Source of the DNA: a bacterium | GTDB taxonomy: Bacteria; Actinomycetota; Acidimicrobiia; UBA5794; ZC4RG35 | Reading direction: 5' to 3' | Length of the DNA stretch: 8,999 bases | Assembly (NCBI GenBank): GCA_028819835.1 | Contig: JAPPKR010000132.1 | Span: 1-8,999 of the forward strand | Shown: positions 1 to 6,116 of the stretch, one piece after another | How the letters are laid out: every line of letters begins with the position of its first letter | How positions within the stretch are numbered: the first letter of the stretch is position 1 | The notes under the pieces: generated by a model | The model's input: only the letters and a program-made list of their open reading frames with translations | The model's database searches: none | What the model was told of the DNA's origin: nothing | Program-made: the position numbers and the translations under genes

Positions 1-724
1 CCAGGTACTTCTCCTGGTAGGTGAGGATCTCCCGGCGGTCTGAACGGACAGGCTCTTCGATGGCGGACACTTCAACCGCCGGATAGCGGCGCACCGCGAT
101 CTGGAGATCGGCGGCCCCCTCCAGGTAGGGCTCGATCAACGCTCCCTCCGCCATGTGGGGGGAGGACTTGGCGACGGCCAGGGCGGTGTCGTAGTCGTCC
201 ACGATCACGATCCCTATCGATGAGCCTCCGCTCCGGGGTTTCATGATGTAGGGCGGATCGAAGTCGGGGGCGGACCGGGTCGTCACCAGTCTCCGCTCCA
301 AGGTGGGCATTCCCGCCGCACGCACCGCCGCCGAGAAGGTCAGCTTGTCCATTCCCAGGCTGGAAGGGCCCTGTCCGGGGCCGGTGTAACAGAGGCCGGC
401 CATGTCCCATATTCCCTGGACCGTCCCGTCTTCGCCGGGTCCGCCGTGGAAGCAGTTGACCAGCACGTCGTATTCGAGGCGTTTGCGGCCCATTCGGTAT
501 CCCCCTCCGGGGGCGGCCACCAATTCCAGGCGCCGGGCCTTGCGGGGGACGCCGTCTGCGAAGTCGGATAGTTCCAGATCAGACGGGATGCGATACCAAT
601 CGCCGGTGAGGGACCAGTAGAGAGAGTCCGATTGAGGAAGGACCCGAGTCGCCTGCAAGCCGGTGGAGACGCTCACGTCGTGCTCCGGAGAAGGGCCGCC
701 GAACACGGTGGCGACCCGCGTCAT
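1..724 (-). CDS. ddl: D-alanine--D-alanine ligase (3' end beyond window)
   Basis: ATP-grasp ligase that joins two D-alanines to make the dipeptide used by MurF in peptidoglycan synthesis, in the cytoplasm. I read 241 residues from an ATG at 724; the reading frame stays open to base 1, so roughly the last 70-120 residues are missing. The start fits because the family's opening strand and loop, VFGGPSPEHDVS, begin at residue 7, and a GGGAAG lies 6 nt upstream. Motifs: Glu14 in PSPEHDVS, HGGPGEDGT at 93-101, MDK at 125-127, KPRSGGSSIG at 162-171 and LTYQEKYL at 234-241. Aligned by eye to E. coli DdlB, Glu14, Ser168 and Tyr236 match the E15/S150/Y216 triad; the tyrosine favours D-Ala-D-Ala over D-Ala-D-lactate. 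The usual G-R-E motif after the first ATP-binding segment reads GAAD (203-206), which is odd. It starts 27 nt after the MurF-like gene, so the two are probably co-transcribed. Confidence 0.9.
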   Translation of the reverse strand, partial: MTRVATVFGGPSPEHDVSVSTGLQATRVLPQSDSLYWSLTGDWYRIPSDLELSDFADGVPRKARRLELVAAPGGGYRMGRKRLEYDVLVNCFHGGPGEDGTVQGIWDMAGLCYTGPGQGPSSLGMDKLTFSAAVRAAGMPTLERRLVTTRSAPDFDPPYIMKPRSGGSSIGIVIVDDYDTALAVAKSSPHMAEGALIEPYLEGAADLQIAVRRYPAVEVSAIEEPVRSDRREILTYQEKYL

Positions 725-751
725 CGGCCGCTTCCCGGGGGAGCGTCCGGT

Positions 752-2272
752 TTATGGGTAGTGATCGGGGAGGTCGTTTTCATAGAGGATCGTGTCGCCC
801 CGCTCGAGATTGGCCCGCGCCCAGCGGGCCGCTTGGAGCCGGTTGTCCAACACTAACACCCGGGCCGCGCCGTTTCGGGCGCCTTCCAGCAGAGGCCGGC
901 GATTGGTGCGCCCCACCACCAGCAGGTGGGTGCCCGCCGCGGCCGCCGCCTCGCCCAGGGCCCGGTTCTCGATACGGCTGCGCGGACCCATCTCCACCAG
1001 GCCGGGCGTGACCACCACCCGCTTGCCGCCGGGGGAAGCATTCTCCACCAGACGCCGGAGCGCGGCGCGGGCCCCTTCCGGATTGGCGTTGAAGGTGTCG
1101 TCTATGACGGTGATCCCCCGTTCGTTGACGACGGTGGCCAACCGGTGGTCGGGGGAGGGGAGAGTGCCCAACCGTGGGGCCACCTCGCCCGGATCCACTC
1201 CCAGGGCCAGGACCGCTCCCACCGCCGCCGCCACATTCAGCGGATGATGGACCTGGAGGTCGACCTGTCCGATCGAACCGCCCTCCACGTTCACCTCCCC
1301 GCTCCCGGGGTCCACCGCAACCTCGGCGCGCCTCTTGGCGCCCGAGCAGCCAATGACTCTCCGACCCGCCCGGGATTCGCTCTCCGCCAGCCGGGACAGC
1401 CCGGGATGGTCGATGCCGATCACCGCGGTGGCGTCCGGGGCCAGTATCTCCTTCTTGGCGGCCAGTATCCGTTCCTCGGTGCGCATCCTTTCCAGGTGGA
1501 CCGGACCGATGGCGGTGATCACCGCCACCTCGGGGGGAATCCATGAGCACATCTCGGCGATCTCCCCCGGCCCGTAAGTGCCCATCTCGGCGATGAAGAC
1601 CTCGGTGCCCGGCGAGAGACGTTCATTGATGGCTCTGGCCAGACCCAGGCGGTTGTTAAAGCTTGCCGGGCTGGCCACAACCCGGATCCGGCCCTCCAGG
1701 AGGTGGGCCAGGTAGAGCTTGGTGGAGGTCTTGCCGTACGAGCCGGTGATCGCCACCACCCGCGGCGCCATCCGCTCGAGTCGGCCGGCGGCCTCGGTGA
1801 CCCACTTCTCGCTGAGGGCCCTCTCCAGGGGGAGGTTGATCGCCAGGGCGACGTCCACGATGATCGGCATGACCACCAGTCCAATGGCCGCAATACCGGC
1901 CCTACCGGTGGCGGCGGACCAGGCAAGCACTGCAACCATGAGCACCGCAGTGGTAATGGCGACCCGGACCAGCCGTTTTGTCCACACCAGCGGGCTGGTA
2001 ACTCCTCTCACTCCCAAACCCAAGGGTCCATGCCCTTCAATGGCCGCAGTGATCAAGCCCGCACCGGTCCACGACCACTCGGCTGCGGCAGCGATAATGG
2101 CGGCGGCGCCCAGGGCCCAGTTGGGGTAGCCCGCTGTCCACCATCTCCCCGAGAAGCGGCCCACGGCGGGGGGAAGGTAGTGTTCCCGCTGGGCGATTCG
2201 CAGCCAGCGAAGACCGGCGGGCACGGATGCCGCCCCGCAACCCAGGATCACCGCCCACTCCCACAGGTTCAC
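752..2272 (-). CDS. Membrane-anchored MurF-like Mur ligase
   Basis: Predicted ATP-dependent amide ligase of the Mur family, 506 residues, most like MurF, which adds D-Ala-D-Ala to the UDP-MurNAc tripeptide. The GTG start at 2272 overlaps the upstream hydrolase stop as GTGA; an ATG further upstream would run deep into that gene in a frame with no homology. Residues 1-150 are hydrophobic, with likely membrane segments near 4-21, 51-76, 101-120 and 125-147. The catalytic part follows: P-loop TGSYGKTST (176-184), AEMG (228-231), PVHLE (257-261), AAKKEI (271-276) with the likely carbamylated lysine, HHPLN (342-346), and DDTFNANPEG (391-400), which is nearly the MurF signature. The protein ends ENDLPDHYP, as MurF proteins tend to. 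The canonical MurF N-terminal substrate-binding domain is absent, replaced by the membrane region. Neighbouring ddl supports a cell-wall role; whether it uses the UDP-linked or a lipid-linked precursor is unknown. Confidence 0.85.
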   Translation of the reverse strand: MNLWEWAVILGCGAASVPAGLRWLRIAQREHYLPPAVGRFSGRWWTAGYPNWALGAAAIIAAAAEWSWTGAGLITAAIEGHGPLGLGVRGVTSPLVWTKRLVRVAITTAVLMVAVLAWSAATGRAGIAAIGLVVMPIIVDVALAINLPLERALSEKWVTEAAGRLERMAPRVVAITGSYGKTSTKLYLAHLLEGRIRVVASPASFNNRLGLARAINERLSPGTEVFIAEMGTYGPGEIAEMCSWIPPEVAVITAIGPVHLERMRTEERILAAKKEILAPDATAVIGIDHPGLSRLAESESRAGRRVIGCSGAKRRAEVAVDPGSGEVNVEGGSIGQVDLQVHHPLNVAAAVGAVLALGVDPGEVAPRLGTLPSPDHRLATVVNERGITVIDDTFNANPEGARAALRRLVENASPGGKRVVVTPGLVEMGPRSRIENRALGEAAAAAGTHLLVVGRTNRRPLLEGARNGAARVLVLDNRLQAARWARANLERGDTILYENDLPDHYP

Positions 2273-3033
2273 GGGCCGGTCCCTTCCAGCATTCGACGGA
2301 TCGCTTCCCGGAGTATGTCGGGCCGGGAGAGGGGCAGGTCGTGGCCGGCGCCGTCCACCTCCCGGAGCCAGACTTGGCAGCCGCTCTCCCTGAGCCGCCG
2401 GTAAGCCTGCCGGGCCCGCTCCACCGGGACTTCTGTGTCCTGTGCCCCCCACACCAGGTGGACCGGGAGAGACAGGGCGTCGAGTTGGGACTCGTACGAC
2501 TCATTCACCACCTTGACCAGCACGTCACGCATCACGCCCCGGGCTGTCCGGTAGTCGCTTGACCCATGGCGGCGTTTCAGCGACTCCATGCGCTCATCGG
2601 AGATCAGCCCCCGACGGTGCCCCCAGCGGATCAAGCGGTAGGCGCGGCGGGGCCTGGACCTGGGAACGCCCCCCACCAGCGGCGCGCCGGTCAGGATCAG
2701 CCCGGACACCAGGTCGGGCCTGCGGGCCGCCAGGCAGACCGCCACCCGCCCTCCGAAGGAGTGACCGACCACCAGCACGGGAGAGGGCATCTCGTCAAGG
2801 ACCGCAATGATCGGGTGGGCGTACTCATCGGCGCCCCACACCCCGTCGGGAGGAGGGGACGATCCGAACCCCGGCAGGTCGGGAGCCACCGCCGCCAGCC
2901 CGTCCAGGACCTCGGTGAAGTCGGCGCTCTCCCGCCCCCAGCCATGCAGGGCCATGACCTTGGGGGGATGGTCCCCGAAGAAGCGGGCCATCAGGGCGCC
3001 GCCGGCCAGCGCCCGGAGGGGCGCGGCTCTCAC
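2269..3033 (-). CDS. Alpha/beta hydrolase
   Basis: Single-domain alpha/beta hydrolase, 254 residues, no signal peptide, so probably cytoplasmic. The oxyanion region is ALHGWGRES (28-36), followed by PDLPGFGSS (51-59). The nucleophile elbow is GHSFGG (90-95) with Ser92. The acid is most likely Asp199 in WGAQDTEVP, and the base His231 in GAGHDLPLSRP. All three catalytic residues are in the expected order and spacing. The GTG start at 3033 overlaps the stop of the enoyl reductase gene (GTGA), and its own stop overlaps the Mur ligase start in the same way, indicating translational coupling on both sides. The next in-frame ATG is residue 15, just ahead of the first conserved strand, and is an alternative start. 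Substrate cannot be read from the sequence: context allows a fatty acyl (thio)ester or a cell-wall amide or ester, but this is guesswork. Confidence 0.87.
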   Translation of the reverse strand: MRAAPLRALAGGALMARFFGDHPPKVMALHGWGRESADFTEVLDGLAAVAPDLPGFGSSPPPDGVWGADEYAHPIIAVLDEMPSPVLVVGHSFGGRVAVCLAARRPDLVSGLILTGAPLVGGVPRSRPRRAYRLIRWGHRRGLISDERMESLKRRHGSSDYRTARGVMRDVLVKVVNESYESQLDALSLPVHLVWGAQDTEVPVERARQAYRRLRESGCQVWLREVDGAGHDLPLSRPDILREAIRRMLEGTGP

Positions 3034-3839
3034 TCGGGCTCCTCGACCGCTTCCGCCTTGTTGGGCGTCCCGACCGCCACGGCATGGAATCCCCCGTCGA
3101 CGTGGACTATCTCGCCGGTGGTCATGGGCGTCCAGTCGGACAGCAGCAGGCACACCATCCGGGCCACCGGATCGGGATTGCCGGAATCCCAGCGGAGGGG
3201 AGCCCGGTCGTTCCACACCTCCTCGAAGACCGAGAAGCCGGGGATCGACTTGGCGGCCACCGTGCCGAGCGGCCCGGCGGAGACGGCGTTGACCCGCACT
3301 CGGTACTCACCGAGGTCCCGCGCCAGATACCTGGTTATCGCCTCCAGGGCGGCTTTGGCCACTCCCATCCAGTCGTAGGCGGGCCAGGCCTGGGTGTTGT
3401 CGAAGTCCAGGGTCACCAGCGAACCTCCCCCGGCCTTCTGGAAGAGAGGGAGCATCCCCACCGCCAGCGCCTTGTAGGAGAAGGCGGAGGTCTGAAAGGC
3501 GATGGCGGCGCTCTCGGCGGGAGCGGTGAGAAAGTTCCCTCCCAGGGAGTCTGCGGGAGCGAAGGCGATGGCGTGGAGGGCGCCGTCCAGGCCTCCCCAC
3601 CGGGAGTGCAATTCTTCCCGTAGGGCCTCCAGGTGGTCCGGTTCGTTTATGTCGAGTTCGTACACCTCACAGGGGTTGGGGAGACGCTTCACGGAGCGCT
3701 GGGTGAGTCTCATCGCCCGCCCGAAGCCGGTGACCGCGATCTCGGCTCCCTCCTCCTGCGCGACCCGGGCCACATGCCAGGCGATCGAGTCGGAGGTGAG
3801 CACTCCGGTGATGAGCAGTCGTTTGCCCTCGAGGAGCAT
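3030..3839 (-). CDS. fabI: Enoyl-[acyl-carrier-protein] reductase, InhA/FabI type
   Basis: NADH-dependent reductase of the trans-2-enoyl-ACP intermediate, the last step of each fatty-acid elongation cycle, cytoplasmic; 269 residues, the normal family length. The dinucleotide-binding region is ITGVLTSDSIAWHVARVAQE (10-29), very close to the mycobacterial InhA N terminus. Next come LDI (62-64) and an HAIAFAP segment (89-95). The block DFDNTQAWPAYDWMGVAK (145-162) contains Phe146, Tyr155 and Lys162, matching InhA Phe149, Tyr158 and Lys165. NAVSAGP (184-190), RAPLRW (212-217) and LLSDWTPMTTGEIVHVDGG (232-250) complete the fold. It resembles InhA more than E. coli FabI (for example PAYDWM). The C terminus carries an acidic tail ending EAVEEPE. 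Start: ATG at 3839, 19 nt after the preceding stop, with AGGGGA 13 nt upstream, a rather long spacing. The gene downstream overlaps by four bases. Confidence 0.92.
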   Translation of the reverse strand: MLLEGKRLLITGVLTSDSIAWHVARVAQEEGAEIAVTGFGRAMRLTQRSVKRLPNPCEVYELDINEPDHLEALREELHSRWGGLDGALHAIAFAPADSLGGNFLTAPAESAAIAFQTSAFSYKALAVGMLPLFQKAGGGSLVTLDFDNTQAWPAYDWMGVAKAALEAITRYLARDLGEYRVRVNAVSAGPLGTVAAKSIPGFSVFEEVWNDRAPLRWDSGNPDPVARMVCLLLSDWTPMTTGEIVHVDGGFHAVAVGTPNKAEAVEEPE

Positions 3840-3858
3840 GTCTATGCCGCCATTCCCC

Positions 3859-4236
3859 TCAGAATGACCCTCCGAAGGTCTGGATTCCCCGGATTCCCAG
3901 ACCCATCACGAACAACAGGAGCAGACCTAGGTACAACGCAGGCCGCCTGCGCAGGGTCTGGCGGTAGATGTAGGCGAAGGCGAAGGTGAACAGCACCAGC
4001 ACCCCGTAAAAGATGTGCTGGCTGCCGGGTTCCCGGGTGGTTGTCAGGTTCAACGCCAGGAGTCCCAGGAGCACTTGCCCAGTCATTGCGGAGATCACCA
4101 CCCCCACCGCCCAATGGAAGGCGCGGCCCGGTGGCCGGCGAAGGATCGCCAGCACCAATCCCAGCAAGCCCACCAGGCCGGTGACCCAGGCCACCCACCA
4201 GCCGAGAGTGGTATGGAGTTGAACCAGGGCCGCCAT
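3859..4236 (-). CDS. Small four-helix membrane protein, function unknown
   Basis: I do not recognise this 125-residue protein. It has four hydrophobic segments, about 9-31, 41-63, 74-92 and 99-117. Basic loops at 33-38 (RRPPGR) and 91-98 (YRQTLRRR) suggest both lie in the cytoplasm, putting the two termini outside. A histidine sits at the beginning of each of the first three helices (His8, His41, His74), and glycines are frequent in helices 1 and 4. With the predicted topology His8 and His74 would lie on the same membrane face and His41 on the other. Such histidines recall small haem or quinone proteins, but no family motif is complete, so this is only a hint. It begins 6 nt after the acyl-CoA synthetase stop and ends 19 nt before the enoyl reductase start, so it is almost certainly co-transcribed with lipid genes. 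Confidence 0.72.
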   Translation of the reverse strand: MAALVQLHTTLGWWVAWVTGLVGLLGLVLAILRRPPGRAFHWAVGVVISAMTGQVLLGLLALNLTTTREPGSQHIFYGVLVLFTFAFAYIYRQTLRRRPALYLGLLLLFVMGLGIRGIQTFGGSF

Positions 4237-4242
4237 CGGGTC

Positions 4243-5850
4243 TCACTCTGACAGCACGTTCCAGTGGGCGTCTCGCAGCACTTTCTTGTCGAACTTTCCG
4301 GTGCCGGTCTTGGGGACCTCGTCTATGAAGATGACCCGGTCGGGCAGCCACCACGACACGAAGTGCGGGCGCAGGTATTCCAGCAATTCCGTTTCGGTCA
4401 CATCCGACCCTTCCCTGGCGACCACCAGCGCCACCGGCCGCTCCTGCCACCTCTCGTGGGAGGCGCCCACCACGGCCGCCTCCGCCACCCCTGGATGCGC
4501 CATCAACCGGTTCTCCAGGTCGACGGAGGAAATCCACTCGCCGCCCGACTTGATCAGGTCCTTGGCGCGGTCGGTGATGCGGACATAGCCCTCGGGGGTG
4601 ATCTTGCACACGTCCCCGGTGCGGAGCCATCCATCCAGGAACGACTGGGGCGACCTTGGGTCGTTGTAGTACTCGGCGGTTACCCAGGGGCCGCGGATCA
4701 GGAGTTCTCCGAACGCCTCGCCGTCCTCGGGGAGTACGTTCCCCTCGTCGTCCACGATCTTGACCTGCAGGCCGGCGGTGGGAAGCCCGGCGGTCTCCAG
4801 TATGTCAAGTTGGCGCTCGAAGTCCCAGTCCTCCATGTGCGGCTTGAGGAGGGCGATGCTGGCCACCGGGTTGGTCTCGGTCATCCCCCAGCCCTGGACT
4901 ATGCGCACTCCCTGGGCTTCCCAGAACCATTCGATCAGGGAACGAGGCACGGCCGATCCCCCGCAGAGAAAGGCCCGCAGAGAGGATATGTCCACATCGG
5001 GATGCTCCTCCAGGTATTGCTTGATGCCCAGCATCACGGTGGGGACCCCGGCGGAGAATGTCACTCCTTCCGAGGTGATGAGCGGCACTAGGCCCGCCGC
5101 ACTCAGGTCCGGCCCTGGATAGGTCAGCTTGGCGCCCTGGGTGGTCGCCATGAACGGGTACCCCCAGGCTGAGGCGTGGAACATGGGCACGATCGGCATC
5201 ACGTTGTCGCTCGGGCCGATGTGGACCGCTGCCAGGTTGGAGATTACGTGCATGTAGGTGGACCGCTGGGTGTAGGCCACTCCCTTGGGATCGCCGGTGG
5301 TGCCGGATGTGTAGCAGAACATCATCGGGGACCGCTCCGAGAGCTGCGGCCATGCTCCGTGCGGCTCCGCATCTCCGATCAGTTCCTCATAGGAGATGGC
5401 ATTGGGGAGTCCGGAGTCGGAGGCGTCTTCGCCCATCACCACGTAGGCCCTGACGGTCTTCAGTTGGGGAACGATCGGCGCCAGCAGTCCGGTGAGATCG
5501 GGATCGACGAAGATCACCTGGTCCTCACCGTGGTTGACCACGTAGGAAAGCTGGTCGGCGAAGAGTCGGATGTTGAGTGTGTGGCAGATCCTCCCGGTGT
5601 TGGCCGTGGCCCAATACAACTCGTGGTGTCGCTGGTTGTTCCAGGCAAAGGTGCCCACCGCCTGTCCCGGGCCGACCCCCAGCTTCCTGTCCAGGGCGGT
5701 GGCCAGACGGCGGACCCGTTCGTCGGTCTCGGCGTATGTGGTGCGGAGCCGTGAACGGTCCGATTCCACCGAGACGATCTCCTGGTCGGGAAACAGGCGG
5801 ACCGCCCGGTCGTAGAGCGTGGAGAGAAGTAACGGGAAGTCATCCATCAT
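4243..5850 (-). CDS. Fatty acyl-CoA synthetase (AMP-forming, FadD/AlkK-like)
   Basis: Adenylate-forming enzyme that activates a carboxylic acid, most likely a medium- or long-chain fatty acid, to its CoA thioester through an acyl-AMP. From the ATG at 5850 it has 535 residues, a normal family length. Motifs in order: YTSGTTGDPKG (180-190), the AMP/phosphate loop; PMFHASAWGYPF (222-233); GWGMTETNP (320-328); TGD (411-413); DRAKDLIKSGGEWIS (427-441), including the hinge; and KTGTGKFDK near the end, with the catalytic lysine at about 519. The MMDDFPLLLSTL opening fits the medium-chain/AlkK-like branch. ATG codons lie at 5859, 5850 and 5847; a GGAG at 5864-5861 is only 1 nt from the first but 10 nt from the second, so I chose 5850. 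It is the first visible gene of the minus-strand operon and may supply acyl-CoA to, or recycle acids for, the lipid enzymes downstream. Exact chain length is not readable. Confidence 0.9.
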   Translation of the reverse strand: MMDDFPLLLSTLYDRAVRLFPDQEIVSVESDRSRLRTTYAETDERVRRLATALDRKLGVGPGQAVGTFAWNNQRHHELYWATANTGRICHTLNIRLFADQLSYVVNHGEDQVIFVDPDLTGLLAPIVPQLKTVRAYVVMGEDASDSGLPNAISYEELIGDAEPHGAWPQLSERSPMMFCYTSGTTGDPKGVAYTQRSTYMHVISNLAAVHIGPSDNVMPIVPMFHASAWGYPFMATTQGAKLTYPGPDLSAAGLVPLITSEGVTFSAGVPTVMLGIKQYLEEHPDVDISSLRAFLCGGSAVPRSLIEWFWEAQGVRIVQGWGMTETNPVASIALLKPHMEDWDFERQLDILETAGLPTAGLQVKIVDDEGNVLPEDGEAFGELLIRGPWVTAEYYNDPRSPQSFLDGWLRTGDVCKITPEGYVRITDRAKDLIKSGGEWISSVDLENRLMAHPGVAEAAVVGASHERWQERPVALVVAREGSDVTETELLEYLRPHFVSWWLPDRVIFIDEVPKTGTGKFDKKVLRDAHWNVLSE

Positions 5851-5860
5851 GTGCGGCATG

Positions 5861-5864
5861 CTCC
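5861..5864 (-). promoter_or_regulatory. Ribosome binding site deciding the acyl-CoA synthetase start
   Basis: GGAG on the minus strand lies 10 nt before the ATG at 5850 but only 1 nt before the ATG at 5859. This favours the shorter protein that begins MMDD. Confidence 0.5.
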
Positions 5865-6106
5865 AAGGCTACCGCAAATGAGGCCCCCGGGGTAATGGCG
5901 CCCGGCGGGTCGGCGGCATTGTCGGGGACCGGTTGGACCCGGGACCGCATGCCGGGGCGGTGGAGACAGCAGCCCGAATAACCACCCCCCGTCAGGAGCG
6001 GGAACGGCCTAGATTCAGTTGTGAAGCATGAGGCGGGAACCGAGGCGGCGCCAGGGAAGTCGATACCGGCAGAAGGTCCTTCCGGGGAAGACGTCGGGAA
6101 TGCGGC

Positions 6107-6110
6107 GGAG
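6107..6110 (+). promoter_or_regulatory. Ribosome binding site deciding the SDR gene start
   Basis: GGAG ends 6 nt before the ATG at 6117, an ideal spacing. It supports a start directly at the Rossmann strand MRVGVIGATG rather than at the in-frame GTG 96 nt upstream. Confidence 0.6.
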
Positions 6111-6116
6111 ATCAGC

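Larger units (their letters stand above)
5851..6116. promoter_or_regulatory. Divergent intergenic region
   Basis: This stretch separates the start of the minus-strand operon from the start of the plus-strand SDR gene, so promoters for both should lie here. No clean -35/-10 pair is visible. On the plus strand TAGATT at 6010-6015 could be a -10 box; it is not preceded by a good -35 at the usual distance. GGGACCG occurs twice, at 5925-5931 and 5941-5947, with GGACC again at 5935-5939 between them, which could be an operator or simply GC-rich repetition. No tRNA, riboswitch or other gene was recognised. Confidence 0.4.

Noticed and set aside
1..724. D-Ala-D-lactate (Van-type) ligase
   Set aside because: The position that is His or Phe in depsipeptide ligases is Tyr236 here, as in ordinary D-Ala-D-Ala ligases.
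780..1550. Long open frame of 256 codons inside the Mur ligase gene
   Set aside because: Out of frame with the ligase, rich in Gly, Arg and Pro as expected for a shadow in high-GC DNA, and the overlapping frame carries all Mur motifs.
2273..2452. Upstream ATG extension of the Mur ligase by 60 residues
   Set aside because: The extension lies in the hydrolase gene in another frame, has no homology, and the GTG that overlaps the hydrolase stop is a better start.
3842..4630. Open frame of 262 codons spanning the membrane protein and the end of the acyl-CoA synthetase
   Set aside because: Gly/Arg/Pro-rich shadow; the two overlapping frames hold a clear membrane protein and the synthetase C-terminal motifs.
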